From an uncultured Pseudomonadota bacterium (lineage in GTDB: Bacteria; Pseudomonadota; Gammaproteobacteria; Steroidobacterales; Steroidobacteraceae): a stretch of DNA of 64,000 bases. The notes under the pieces were generated by a model. That model was not told where the DNA came from. It made no database searches and saw only the letters and a list, made by a program, of their open reading frames with translations. The DNA lies in contig CAIYLH010000047.1 of assembly GCA_903927005.1 (NCBI GenBank), forward strand, positions 62,001 to 126,000. The letters are read 5' to 3'. The position numbers were made by a program, and so were the translations under genes. Each line of letters begins with the position of its first letter. Position 1 is the first letter of the stretch. This document shows, in pieces, positions 24,647 to 33,642 of this stretch.

Positions 24647-25027
24647 TCAGTGAACGATGCCGGGCTTCGCCAGAGAGAAAGGCGCGATCGGAGCATCGAA
24701 GCGCTCGCCGGTATCGGTGATCATCTGGTAGCTGCCCTGCATGACGCCCACCGGTGTTTCCAGCACTGCGCCGCTGGAATACCTAAAGCCCTGGCCTGGC
24801 GTCAGGTGCGGTTGTTCGCCGACGACGCCGTCGCCGCGAACTTCCTGCACCCGGCCTTCGGCGTCGGTGATGACCCAGTGCCGAGTCAGCAGTCGCGCAG
24901 GTTCCTTTCCTTCGTTACGGATGGTGATCGTGTACGAGAACACGTAGCGGTTCTCACGCGGATCCGACTGGTCCTCTACGTAGTGTGTGGACACGTCGAC
25001 GGCGATGCGGTGGGGAGTGGCGTCCAT
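24647..25027 (-). CDS. apaG: ApaG protein
   Basis: A 126-residue single-domain beta-sandwich protein of the ApaG/DUF525 family. Segments include VSTHYVEDQSDP, YTITIRNEG, LLTRHWVITDAEGRVQEV and GSYQMITDTGERFD. Its biochemical role is unsettled; Salmonella ApaG (CorD) affects cobalt and magnesium handling. It keeps its usual place next to apaH, but a universal stress gene separates it from rsmA. Confidence 0.95.
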   Translation of the reverse strand: MDATPHRIAVDVSTHYVEDQSDPRENRYVFSYTITIRNEGKEPARLLTRHWVITDAEGRVQEVRGDGVVGEQPHLTPGQGFRYSSGAVLETPVGVMQGSYQMITDTGERFDAPIAPFSLAKPGIVH

Positions 25028-25030
25028 GAA

Positions 25031-25483
25031 TTATTTCAGTCGCACGGCGAGCACGTCACACGGTGCCGCGTGCAGGACTGAGTCCTCGGTAAAGTTGATA
25101 AGGATCGACAGGCCATGCCGCTCGCGGCTGCCGAGGACGACGAGATCAGCGCCGGCCTCGGTCACGACACGCACGATCTCGCTCTTGATGTTGCCGGTTT
25201 CGACGCGGGTCGGGGCATCCGGCAGGCCTAGCGAGACTGCCAGCTCGGTGAGTCGCACTTTCGCGCGTTTGATCAGTTCCTCCTCGATCTCAACCGCCGG
25301 CAGCAAGGTCTCGCCTAGCGGCTCGACCGGCACGTACTCGACGACGTGCAGCAGGCTGATTCGTGCGCCACAGGCGGCAGCAATCGCACGGGCGCGGGCG
25401 CCGATGATCGGGCTGTCGTCGGTGAGGTCCACCACCAGCAGCAGGTGCTGGTAGAGGCCGGTCGATGGGCGCGGCTCGGTCAT
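25031..25483 (-). CDS. Universal stress protein (UspA family)
   Basis: A 150-residue single-domain Usp protein. It begins YQHLLLVVDLTDDS and ends APCDVLAVR, the standard alpha/beta nucleotide-binding layout. The phosphate-binding loop reads GSRERHGLSILINFTEDS; the usual glycine after GSH is a glutamate here and the second glycine-serine is replaced, so ATP binding may be weak, as in E. coli UspA. It is inserted between rsmA and apaG with 3 bp to apaG and 24 bp from rsmA, so it appears co-transcribed. Confidence 0.88.
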   Translation of the reverse strand: MTEPRPSTGLYQHLLLVVDLTDDSPIIGARARAIAAACGARISLLHVVEYVPVEPLGETLLPAVEIEEELIKRAKVRLTELAVSLGLPDAPTRVETGNIKSEIVRVVTEAGADLVVLGSRERHGLSILINFTEDSVLHAAPCDVLAVRLK

Positions 25484-25507
25484 AGGTGGCTCCCGGTTAG
25501 GAGCAGA

Positions 25508-26308
25508 TTATAGCGGTGCCGGTGTCAGTGCTAGGTTGGCAAATTCGGCCGGTGAGAGTGTCTCGGCGCGGCGGGCCGGATCGATCCCCATGGCCGCGAA
25601 GCCCTCAGGGCTGACTACTCCTGCAAGGGAGTTGCGCAGCGTCTTGCGGCGCTGTCCAAATGCCGCGGCGACGACCGCGGCGAACCGGATCGGATCGGGC
25701 ACCGGGAACGGTGGTTTGTCGTAGGGCAGAACGCGAACTACCGCCGAATCCACCTGCGGCGGCGGCCGGAACGATTCTGGGCCGACGTCGAACAGGTGCT
25801 CGCAAGTGCAGTGTGCCGCCAGCATCACCGTCAGTCGGCCATAAGTCTTGCTGCCAGGTGGCGCTGCCATACGGGCGACGACTTCCTTCTGCAGCATGAA
25901 ATGCATGTCGGAGATCACTGCGCGCGACTCGAGCAGGTGGAATAGCAGCGGGGTTGAGATGTTGTACGGCAGGTTGCCGCAGATCCGCAGCTTTGGCCCG
26001 CTGCCGGCGAAGGCGACGAAATCGAAGTTCAGCACGTCGGCGCTGTGGATCACCAGTTCGCCATAGGGCCCGGCGCGTTCAGCCAGCCGCGGGATCACGT
26101 CACGATCCAGTTCGATCGCCTCGAGCCGGCCCGCGCGCTCCAGCAAAGGGATCGTAAGGGCTCCGAGACCCGGGCCGATTTCGAGCAGGCGCTCGCCGGG
26201 CTGCGGACTGATCGCCTCGACGATCATCGCCAGTACGTTGCGGTCGTGCAGGAAGTGTTGGCCGAAGCGCTTGCGGGCGCGGTGCGGCGGCGGTTCGCGC
26301 TTGCTCAT
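25508..26308 (-). CDS. rsmA: 16S rRNA dimethyladenosine transferase
   Basis: A methyltransferase of about 266 residues that dimethylates A1518 and A1519 of 16S rRNA late in 30S assembly; its loss gives kasugamycin resistance. The opening KRFGQHFLHDRNV, SAM motif LLEIGPGLGALTIPLL and catalytic GNLPYNIS are all present. ATG 26308 makes an ATGA overlap with the pdxA stop; ATG 26320, four codons upstream, is possible. Neither has a clear ribosome site, in line with coupling to pdxA. Confidence 0.96.
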   Translation of the reverse strand: MSKREPPPHRARKRFGQHFLHDRNVLAMIVEAISPQPGERLLEIGPGLGALTIPLLERAGRLEAIELDRDVIPRLAERAGPYGELVIHSADVLNFDFVAFAGSGPKLRICGNLPYNISTPLLFHLLESRAVISDMHFMLQKEVVARMAAPPGSKTYGRLTVMLAAHCTCEHLFDVGPESFRPPPQVDSAVVRVLPYDKPPFPVPDPIRFAAVVAAAFGQRRKTLRNSLAGVVSPEGFAAMGIDPARRAETLSPAEFANLALTPAPL

Positions 26309-27300
26309 GGTTTGAGGCATCCGAGTGCCAGCTCTAGCGCTGCAAACAAGCTGCCGGGATCGGCCCGTCCAGTACCGGCCAGGTCGAGTGCCGTACCGTG
26401 GTCGACTGAGGTGCGAATGATCGGCAGTCCCAGCGTGACGTTGACCGCATGGCCGAAGCCTGCGTACTTCAGCACCGGCAGTCCCTGATCGTGGTACATC
26501 GCCAGCACCGCATCGGTGTCGGTCAAGTGGCGTGGCGTGAAGGCGGTGTCGGCTGGCAGCGGGCCGCGGGCGTCGATGCCCTCAGCGACTGCGCGGGAGA
26601 CGGCCGGCTGGATAACGTCTATGTCTTCGCGGCCCATGTGGCCGGATTCACCGGCGTGGGGATTAAGGCCGAGCACCGCGATGCGCGGTCTGGCGAGCCC
26701 GAAATGGTCGCGCAGTGCTGCGGACAGGACACGCAGGGTCTGCAGCAGGCCGTCGCTCGTCAGGGAATCCGGGACGGCTCGTAGTGGCAGGTGCGTGGTG
26801 GCAAGCGCCACGCGCAGTTTGCCTGCGACCAGCATCATGACCGGGCGCGCTGTGCCGGTACGTTCGGCCAGGAACTCGGTATGGCCGCTGAACGGCACGC
26901 CGGCGTCGTTGATCGTGCTTTTCTGAACCGGCGCGGTGACCATCGCCTGGTAGCGGCCGTTGCTGCAGCCGTCCGCCGCGGCGGCGAGCATTTGCAGTAC
27001 ATAGGTCGCGTTGCGAGGGTCGAGTTTGCCGGCGACGACGGGCGCCGCCGTGCGAAACGGCACGACCTGCAGTCGGCCTTTGCGATGCAGCCCGGCGCTA
27101 CCCGGGGCGGGCGTATCTAGCTCGATCTGCAGTCCGATCTCTGCGGCACGCTGTGCGAGCAGCTCGGGATCTGCTGCGATCAGCAGGCGTGCCGGGAAGT
27201 CGCGCGTGGCGAGCGCAAGGCACAGGTCTGGGCCGACGCCTGCCGGCTCGCCCGAGGTGACGATGACCGTAGGCGACTCGTCACGGGGCGCGGCCGCCAT
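26305..27300 (-). CDS. pdxA: 4-hydroxythreonine-4-phosphate dehydrogenase
   Basis: A 331-residue NAD-dependent enzyme of pyridoxal phosphate synthesis. Recognisable segments are VTSGEPAGVGPDL at the start, APVQKSTINDAGVPFSGHTEFL with metal and substrate residues, LGLNPHAGESG and the late VDHGTALDLAGTG. The metal-binding histidines are in FSGHTE, NPHAGE and MYHDQG. It lies 4 bp after surA and overlaps rsmA, the standard gammaproteobacterial arrangement. Confidence 0.97.
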   Translation of the reverse strand: MAAAPRDESPTVIVTSGEPAGVGPDLCLALATRDFPARLLIAADPELLAQRAAEIGLQIELDTPAPGSAGLHRKGRLQVVPFRTAAPVVAGKLDPRNATYVLQMLAAAADGCSNGRYQAMVTAPVQKSTINDAGVPFSGHTEFLAERTGTARPVMMLVAGKLRVALATTHLPLRAVPDSLTSDGLLQTLRVLSAALRDHFGLARPRIAVLGLNPHAGESGHMGREDIDVIQPAVSRAVAEGIDARGPLPADTAFTPRHLTDTDAVLAMYHDQGLPVLKYAGFGHAVNVTLGLPIIRTSVDHGTALDLAGTGRADPGSLFAALELALGCLKP

Positions 27301-27304
27301 CGGA

Positions 27305-28612
27305 TCAGCTGCGGTAGTCGACGTAGGCCTCGTCGCGCATCCGGCGCAGCCACAGCTCGGTTTCTTCGTCGAGCTTGCTGGAGCGGATCTGTTCGAACGC
27401 GCGGCGTCGGCGTTCGTCGGTACTCATGTCCTGCGAGCGGCGGCCCAACGCCTGCGCGACGTGCCAGCCGTACTGTGTACGAAATGGCTGGCTGATCTCG
27501 TTTTCGGTGAGCTTCTGCAGCGTCGCCTCAAACTCAGGCACGAACGTGCCCGGCGTGGTCCAGCCCAGATCGCCGCCCTCGGCGCCCGATCCCGGATCCT
27601 CCGAGATGGCCTTGGCGATCGCCGCGAAGTCGTCCGTCCCCTTGGCGATACGGTCGCGGATGGTCTGCAGGCGGCCGCGGACGGTTTCGTCGTCCTGCAG
27701 TTCGTTGGTCTTGATCAGGATGTGGCGAGCATGCAGTTGCTCGACAATCAGCGGCTGGTTGTCGCTCTTCTTCTCATTGAGCCGAATGATGTGGAAGCCC
27801 GACGGCGTGCGTACCGGCGTGGAGACATCGCCCGCTTCCATCTTGCCGACCACGTCAGCCATGAATGTCGGCAGTTCGTTGCCCTTGCGCCAGCCGAGCA
27901 GGCCGCGGTCCAGCGCGGTCTGCGCCTGCGAGAAGGACACGGCCAGCTGGCCGAAGTCCTCGCCCTTGACGGCGCGGTCGCGGATCTCGTGGGCCTTCTT
28001 TTCCACGGCCTCGAGCTGGCCGGGGGAGGCTGCCTCGGGCAGTGCCAGCAGGATGTGGGAGACGTTATAGGAGGAGTCGCCGGTCTTGTCCGCGCTCTGG
28101 CGCAACAGGAACTGGTCGATTTCGCGCGGGCTCACGTAGATGTGCGCATACACGTCGCGCTGACGGAGCATCGACAGCGTCATTTCGCGGCGCATCTGCT
28201 CGCGGTATTCGGAGTAGACGATGCCTTCGCGCGCGAGCGCGGTCGGCAGCTCGGTGAATTCGATCTTGTTCTGCTGCGCGATGTCGCGGATCGCGTTGTT
28301 GAGCGCCTCGTCGGTCACCCGCAGGCCGATCTTCACCGCGCGCTGCAGCTGGATTTCCTGCAGCACCAGCCGTTCAGTGATCTGCTGGCGCAGCACCGAG
28401 GGCGCGGGCAGGGCGGTGGCCTGTTCGCGCAACCGATGGGTGATGGCGGTCACCTGGGCGTCGATCTGGCTCTGCAGGACCACTCCGTCGTTGACCACGA
28501 CGGCGATCCGGTCGAGCAGGTCGCCGCGGGACCCGATGTCACGGGTCTGGGCCAGGGCGCCCTGGGTGGCGAAAAGGGCGGCAAACAAAGCAATTGTCAG
28601 GAAGCGACGCAT
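27305..28612 (-). CDS. surA: Periplasmic chaperone/peptidyl-prolyl isomerase SurA
   Basis: A 435-residue outer-membrane-protein chaperone. After a signal peptide (residues 1-21) comes the N-terminal chaperone domain with DRIAVVVNDGVVLQSQID, then two parvulin domains at about 170-275 and 285-385, and a short C-terminal helix. The second parvulin has LHARHILIKTNE and GWTTPGTFVPEFE. It carries nascent porins, including LptD, whose gene lies directly upstream (7 bp gap). Confidence 0.96.
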   Translation of the reverse strand: MRRFLTIALFAALFATQGALAQTRDIGSRGDLLDRIAVVVNDGVVLQSQIDAQVTAITHRLREQATALPAPSVLRQQITERLVLQEIQLQRAVKIGLRVTDEALNNAIRDIAQQNKIEFTELPTALAREGIVYSEYREQMRREMTLSMLRQRDVYAHIYVSPREIDQFLLRQSADKTGDSSYNVSHILLALPEAASPGQLEAVEKKAHEIRDRAVKGEDFGQLAVSFSQAQTALDRGLLGWRKGNELPTFMADVVGKMEAGDVSTPVRTPSGFHIIRLNEKKSDNQPLIVEQLHARHILIKTNELQDDETVRGRLQTIRDRIAKGTDDFAAIAKAISEDPGSGAEGGDLGWTTPGTFVPEFEATLQKLTENEISQPFRTQYGWHVAQALGRRSQDMSTDERRRRAFEQIRSSKLDEETELWLRRMRDEAYVDYRS

Positions 28613-28619
28613 GTATGGC

Positions 28620-30836
28620 CTATTCTGACCCGGCGAAGGCCTGGGCCGCGGAGTATCCCCGAATCGACCGCGCTAGGAAAGCGTCGGCCCTCTCTCCGAC
28701 ACTGGAGAGGCCATTCAGTTCCAGTTGCAGGGAGATTGTGGTGTCCCGGGTGCCGGTACGGCTGCTGACGTAGTGCCGTGCCACGACCCTGACCCGCCAG
28801 CAGCAGGCCTGGTACTCAAAGCCGCCGAAAGACTCGATCGAGGTCTTGTCCTTGAGCGAGTAGACCTCCCGGCCGTAGACGTTCCAGGCGTTGGCGATGG
28901 GCCAGGCGAACGAGCCCTCCACCTGTTCCAGCAGCCCGCGGCGGTAGCGGTAGCCGAGGTTGGCGACCTTGTTGCCGGCCGGCTGGTACTGCAGGCGCAA
29001 CTGGCTGCGCGCCGACTGCGCCTGGTGGGGATTCCACTCCTCGCCGAGCTGGACGTTCCAGTGTCGATAGGCGGATACGGCCACCTGGCCGACGATGTCC
29101 GAGGAACTCGTCCCGCTGTCCGGCTCGTTCGGCAGGCGCACCTTGGGGGGCGTGAAGTAGTAGATCTGTCCGAGGGTTGCGCTCAGCAGCTGACGGCCTG
29201 ACTGCGTGTCGACGAAGCGGGTGGTCGCGCCGATCGCCAGCTGATTGGCGTCGCTGATGCGGTCGCCGCCGACGTAGCGTTGGGAGCGGAAAAGCTGCAC
29301 GAGGTTCAGGTCCGGCAGCCCGGTGTCGAACAGCGGCAACGACGACTGATCCTTATAGGGAACGTAGGTGTACAGCAGTCGTGGCTCGAGCGTCTGCACG
29401 CGCTTGCCGGCGTCGCGCTCGAAATTGAGCCCGGCGTCCAGTGTCGCAATCGCAGCCGATACGGACGGCGAGGTGTTGCCGCCGTTGGTATTGCTCAGCG
29501 CGTAGCGCACGGTCTGCAAGCCGACGGCCGGCACGACGAACGCGCCGGGCCGGCGCCAGGCATAGCTTGCGGTCGGCGCCAGCCCGTAGCGCTGGCCCTC
29601 GACGCCAGTCGGGCGGACGAAATCGGCGGCCGACGCCTGCAGCTCGAAGCCCGGCCCGTTGCCCTGGTTCCAGCGGCCGCTGAGGATGATTTCTGGCGCG
29701 CGCGTGTAAGGCCGGTCTTCCGGCGCGATCGTTCTGTCGATGGTCTGGAACTGCTCCACGATGCCAATCGCCCGCCAGTGCTCGTCCAGGTACGTCAGCC
29801 GCGCGATGCGCTGCAGATAGGTCACGCTGGTGCCTTCCGGGCCAAGGCCGAAGTCCTGGAAATAGTTGCTGTCGCTGGCCTGCGCGAGGGTTGTGTCAAA
29901 GCGCAGGCTCGGGCTGATGTTGGTTGTCTCAGCGAAGCGCAGGTAACTGCGGTCGCGGCCACTGCTGGCGTCCGACGGCAGCCAGTCGCTGCTGAACTGA
30001 CCGTGCGACGATTCGGTGAGGTAGCGGAACTCCGCGCCGAGGCTGAGCCCGCGCTTGGACATGTAACCCGGTGTGATCGTCGCGTCGTAGTTCGGCGCGA
30101 TGTTCCAGTAGTACGGTGTCGCCAGCTCAAAGCCGTTGCGGTTTGACTGACCGATCGCCGGGAACAGGAAGCCGGACTTGCGTGCATCGCCGACCGGGAA
30201 GGAGACGATGGGCAGGTAGAGCAGCGGCAGGCCCTTGAAGTCGATGCGCACGTTGCGACCGATGCCTTGCTGTGCGGCCTGGTCGATATCGATCTTCTGC
30301 GCGTGCAGCAGCCAGTCGCGGCGACCGGCCGGGCAGGCGGTGTACTCCACGCGGGTCATGTGCAACTCGCCGTTGGGGTCGAGTCGAATGGCATCGGCGT
30401 GGCCGCGTGCCGGCCGGGTTGGCAGTTCGAACGAGGCGTGGTTGAACTCCCCGCCGCCGCCGGTGCTCCAGGTCGCCCATTCACCACCGAGGATCATCAG
30501 CGGGTCGCGGTACTCGACGTTGCCGCGCACATCGAAGGATTCGGTGACCGGGTCGTAGCTGCCGTCCTGCGCGGTCAGCGTGCGCACGCCCTGGCGGACG
30601 CGGATCGGGCCGGTCTGGTGGCCGGCGCCGGTCGCATCCACTTCGGCGCCGGCCGTCGACACTACGACTCGATTCGGATCTGTCGGGGCGGCAGCGGCAT
30701 CCGCCACCGGCAGCGCCAGCGGACTGGGTGGGGAGGCGCAGGGCGTATCGGCCTGAACGCCGCCAGCGCCGAGCGTCATGGCGAGGCTGAGCAGTGTGGA
30801 TGCGGGCCAGCGGAACAGGGTCGGACGTGGGGGCAC
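28620..30836 (-). CDS. lptD: LPS-assembly protein LptD
   Basis: A 738-residue outer-membrane barrel that, with the lipoprotein LptE, places lipopolysaccharide in the outer leaflet. A signal peptide ends near residue 29; an OstA/jellyroll domain follows (GQVRVRQ-type repeats such as AQDGSYDPVTESFDVRGNV), and a barrel fills the rest. The four cysteines used for disulfide maturation are recognisable: Cys33, one in EYTACPAGR, and the adjacent pair in FEYQACCWRV. The length is slightly shorter than the E. coli protein (784). It heads the operon and is divergent from amgK. Confidence 0.96.
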   Translation of the reverse strand: MPPRPTLFRWPASTLLSLAMTLGAGGVQADTPCASPPSPLALPVADAAAAPTDPNRVVVSTAGAEVDATGAGHQTGPIRVRQGVRTLTAQDGSYDPVTESFDVRGNVEYRDPLMILGGEWATWSTGGGGEFNHASFELPTRPARGHADAIRLDPNGELHMTRVEYTACPAGRRDWLLHAQKIDIDQAAQQGIGRNVRIDFKGLPLLYLPIVSFPVGDARKSGFLFPAIGQSNRNGFELATPYYWNIAPNYDATITPGYMSKRGLSLGAEFRYLTESSHGQFSSDWLPSDASSGRDRSYLRFAETTNISPSLRFDTTLAQASDSNYFQDFGLGPEGTSVTYLQRIARLTYLDEHWRAIGIVEQFQTIDRTIAPEDRPYTRAPEIILSGRWNQGNGPGFELQASAADFVRPTGVEGQRYGLAPTASYAWRRPGAFVVPAVGLQTVRYALSNTNGGNTSPSVSAAIATLDAGLNFERDAGKRVQTLEPRLLYTYVPYKDQSSLPLFDTGLPDLNLVQLFRSQRYVGGDRISDANQLAIGATTRFVDTQSGRQLLSATLGQIYYFTPPKVRLPNEPDSGTSSSDIVGQVAVSAYRHWNVQLGEEWNPHQAQSARSQLRLQYQPAGNKVANLGYRYRRGLLEQVEGSFAWPIANAWNVYGREVYSLKDKTSIESFGGFEYQACCWRVRVVARHYVSSRTGTRDTTISLQLELNGLSSVGERADAFLARSIRGYSAAQAFAGSE

Positions 30837-30892
30837 TCGGCGGCCTAGGTGATCGTGCGGCGGGTCGCCGCGGCGCGGCGGGCTCTAGGCAT

Positions 30893-30898
30893 TATAAT
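30893..30898 (+). promoter_or_regulatory. Consensus -10 box just upstream of amgK
   Basis: A perfect TATAAT ends 9 bases before the amgK ATG, so transcription would start within about 3 bases of the start codon. No good -35 box is seen at 17 bp. It is either a leaderless-type promoter or a chance match in the lptD-amgK divergent gap. Confidence 0.4.
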
Positions 30899-30907
30899 CA
30901 GGCACTC

Positions 30908-31948
30908 ATGGCGACCGACACCAACGAATACCTAGATCCCCGTCGCGTCCTGCTGGAGGCTTGGCTGGCGCAGGCGTTGGGGGCGGGACAAATAGAGGTC
31001 GCGCCGGCCTCGGCCGACGCAAGCTTCCGGCGATATTTCCGCATACATCATGCCGGTCGCGCCCTGATTGCGATGGATGCGCCGCCGGATCGGGAGGACT
31101 TGGGCCCATTTGTCACGGTGGCGTCCCGCCTCGCCGGCATCGGCGTCACCGTGCCTAAGGTGCTCGCCGAGGATCACGGGCAGGGTTTCCTGCTGCTGAC
31201 CGACCTCGGTTCGACGCACTACCTGGCGGCACTGCAAGCCGGTGGGGACGTCGACCAGCTCTACCGTGACGCCGCCGACGCGCTGCTCACGATCCAGCTC
31301 CGTGGTGAGCCGGCGGCGGCGGCGCTGCCGCCTTATGGCGTCGAACTGCTCGAGCGGGAGCTGCAGTTGTTCCCCGACTGGTTCCTCGGCCGCCATCTCG
31401 GTCTGCAACTGGGTGCCGCCGAGCGGGCGCTCCTCGGGCGGCTGTCGGCGCAGCTTGTCGGCGCCGCGCTCGAGCAACCGCAGGTGTTTGTGCACCGTGA
31501 CTACCATTCCCGCAACCTGATGGTGCTCGGCGAGGGCAACCCCGGCATCCTTGATTTTCAGGACGCGGTTCGCGGCGCGGTGACCTACGACCTCGTCTCG
31601 CTGTACAAGGATTGTTACGTCACCTGGCCCCGCGAGCGGGTACTCGGCTGGGTCGAGGACTACCGCCGTCGCGCCGTTGCGGCGGGTCTGGCGTTGCCGG
31701 GGTCTGCAGAATTCGTGCGTTGGTTCGACCTGATGGGCCTGCAGCGGCACCTCAAGGTGCTGGGGATCTTCGCCCGGCTCTGGTACCGCGACGGCAAGCG
31801 GTCCTATCTGGGCGACCTGCCGGTGGTGCTTGCCTACGTGCGCGAGACTGCCTCTGCCTACGCGGAGCTACGCGAACTTGCCGGGTTGCTCGACGATCTG
31901 GTCGAGCCGTGCTTTGCGGCCGCGCAGACCCGGGCAGGGGCGCCATGA
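30908..31948 (+). CDS. amgK: N-acetylmuramate/N-acetylglucosamine anomeric kinase
   Basis: A 346-residue aminoglycoside-phosphotransferase-fold kinase. The catalytic loop FVHRDYHSRNLMV and metal-binding ILDFQDAVRG are present, with SADASFRRYFRI near the N-terminus. AmgK phosphorylates the anomeric carbon of MurNAc and GlcNAc in the cell-wall recycling route that bypasses de novo UDP-MurNAc synthesis. The identification rests on the linked murU gene (4-bp overlap) and the divergent lptD, the arrangement known from Pseudomonas. ATG 30908 is taken because a TATAAT box lies immediately upstream and the protein begins MATDTNEYLDPR. Confidence 0.92.
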   Translation: MATDTNEYLDPRRVLLEAWLAQALGAGQIEVAPASADASFRRYFRIHHAGRALIAMDAPPDREDLGPFVTVASRLAGIGVTVPKVLAEDHGQGFLLLTDLGSTHYLAALQAGGDVDQLYRDAADALLTIQLRGEPAAAALPPYGVELLERELQLFPDWFLGRHLGLQLGAAERALLGRLSAQLVGAALEQPQVFVHRDYHSRNLMVLGEGNPGILDFQDAVRGAVTYDLVSLYKDCYVTWPRERVLGWVEDYRRRAVAAGLALPGSAEFVRWFDLMGLQRHLKVLGIFARLWYRDGKRSYLGDLPVVLAYVRETASAYAELRELAGLLDDLVEPCFAAAQTRAGAP

Positions 31949-32613
31949 GGCCGACCCGTGCGCTCATCTTAGCCGCGGGCCGCGGCGAGCGGATGCGGCC
32001 GCTGACGGACACGACCCCCAAGCCGCTGTTATGCGTTGGAGGTCGGCCGCTGATCGTCTGGCATCTGCAGAAGCTCGCGGCCGCCGGTGTGAGCCAGGTC
32101 GCGATCAATACCTCCTGGCGCGGTGACGCGCTGCGCGCGGCGCTAGGCGATGGCTCGACCCACGGCGTTGCGATCCACTGGTTCGAGGAGGGCCCGGAGC
32201 CGCTGGAAACCGCCGGTGGGATCCGCAACGCCCTGGCGCTGTTTGGGGGTGAGCCGTTTGCGGTGGTCAACGGCGACGTCTGGAGCGATCTGCCGCTGCC
32301 GCCGCCCGTGCCGGCGCCGGGTCGCCTCGGCCATCTGGTGCTGGTGCCGAACCCCGTGCAACACCCACGCGGCGACTTTGCGCTCGAGTGCGGTGAACTG
32401 CGACTCACCGGGCCCATCCGCTACACCTTCGCAGGCATTGCGACCTACCGGCCAGCCCTGTTTGAGGCGCTGCTGCCTGGCCGCAGGGCCTTAAAGCCGG
32501 TTCTGGACCTGGCGGCTGCCGCGGGGCTTGTCACCGCCGAGGTCTACGGCGGTCGCTGGGTCGACGTGGGCACGCCCGAGCGCCTGGCCCAGCTGGACGC
32601 CTCGCTCGCGTAG
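31945..32613 (+). CDS. murU: N-acetylmuramate-1-phosphate uridylyltransferase
   Basis: A 222-residue sugar-nucleotidyltransferase. The signature LILAAGRGERMRPLTDTTPK is at residues 6-25, VVNGDVWSDL holds the metal-binding aspartate, and GRWVDVGTPERL ends the fold. It converts MurNAc-1-phosphate made by AmgK to UDP-MurNAc. The ATG overlaps the amgK stop (ATGA). Generic glucose-1-phosphate thymidylyltransferases share the fold, but the short length and the amgK partner favour MurU. Confidence 0.93.
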   Translation: MRPTRALILAAGRGERMRPLTDTTPKPLLCVGGRPLIVWHLQKLAAAGVSQVAINTSWRGDALRAALGDGSTHGVAIHWFEEGPEPLETAGGIRNALALFGGEPFAVVNGDVWSDLPLPPPVPAPGRLGHLVLVPNPVQHPRGDFALECGELRLTGPIRYTFAGIATYRPALFEALLPGRRALKPVLDLAAAAGLVTAEVYGGRWVDVGTPERLAQLDASLA

Positions 32614-32649
32614 AATGAGCGCCCCCGCCCGACGCCAGGATGACTTCTC

Positions 32650-33642
32650 GTGACCGATTTCAAGGGCATCCCACTGGTGAGCGCCCGGAGCGGCGAGAAA
32701 TACGTGACGCCGCAGGGCTTTACGGCGATCCGTGACGGCATCAAGGCGGGCGCGGAAGCGGCGCCACTCGTGGTCGGCCGCAAGCCGCCCTGGCTGCGGG
32801 CGCAGATGCCCGCCGGGGCGCGCTTCGACGGCGTGCGCGAGGTCGTGCGTGAGCACCGCCTTGCGACGGTCTGTGAGGAAGCCAAGTGCCCCAATATCGG
32901 CGAGTGCTGGAATGCCGGGACCGCGACAATCATGCTGATGGGCGCGGTCTGCACGCGCGCCTGCCGCTTCTGTGCGGTAGACACCGGCAACCCGCGTGGC
33001 TGGCTCGATGCGGAGGAGCCGGCCAACACTGCCCGCACCGTGGCTCTGATGAAGCTCAGCTACGTGGTGCTGACCTCCGTCAATCGCGATGACCTCGCCG
33101 ATGGTGGTGCGGCGCATTACGCCGCCTGCGTGCGCGAGATCAAGACAGTCAGTCCCGCAACCGCCGTCGAGGCGCTCACCCCCGACTTCCAGGGCAGCCT
33201 CGCGGCCGTGGAGGTTGTCGTGGACAGTGGCCTCGAGGTGTTTGCGCAGAACATCGAGACGGTGCGTCGCCTGACCCATCCCGTGCGCGATCCGCGCGCA
33301 GGTTACGAGCAGACGCTCAACGTGCTTGCGCACGCCAAGCAGCACCGCGCTGGCGTTTTGACCAAGTCGAGTCTGATGCTCGGGCTCGGTGAAACGATTG
33401 CTGAGATTGAGCAGTGCATGGTCGACCTGCGTGCCGCCCAGGTCGACATCCTCACGCTGGGTCAGTACCTGCGCCCGACCGCCAATCACCTGCCAATCGA
33501 GCGTTACGTGCCGCCGGAGGAGTTTCAGTCGCTGCGCCAGCGCGCGTTGGAACTCGGCTTTCTCGAGTGCGTCTCGGGTCCGCTGGTGCGTTCCAGCTAC
33601 CGGGCGGAACGTGCGCTCGAGCGCAACAACGCAGGGCTGTAG
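32650..33642 (+). CDS. lipA: Lipoyl synthase
   Basis: A 330-residue radical-SAM enzyme inserting two sulfurs into octanoyl groups on lipoyl domains. The radical cluster motif CTRACRFC and the auxiliary-cluster motif [12 protein letters not shown] are complete, and the C-terminal RSSYRAE serine ligand is present. It starts at GTG 32650 with AGGA 9 bases upstream and is immediately followed by lipB. The usual gammaproteobacterial order is lipB then lipA, on the strand of ybeD; here the pair is reversed. Confidence 0.97.
   Translation: MTDFKGIPLVSARSGEKYVTPQGFTAIRDGIKAGAEAAPLVVGRKPPWLRAQMPAGARFDGVREVVREHRLATVCEEAKCPNIGECWNAGTATIMLMGAVCTRACRFCAVDTGNPRGWLDAEEPANTARTVALMKLSYVVLTSVNRDDLADGGAAHYAACVREIKTVSPATAVEALTPDFQGSLAAVEVVVDSGLEVFAQNIETVRRLTHPVRDPRAGYEQTLNVLAHAKQHRAGVLTKSSLMLGLGETIAEIEQCMVDLRAAQVDILTLGQYLRPTANHLPIERYVPPEEFQSLRQRALELGFLECVSGPLVRSSYRAERALERNNAGL

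Noticed and set aside
27011-28768. 585-codon plus-strand frame across pdxA and surA
   Set aside because: It is antisense to two well-identified genes, and its translation is low-complexity Arg/Ala/Gly/Leu-rich without family motifs.
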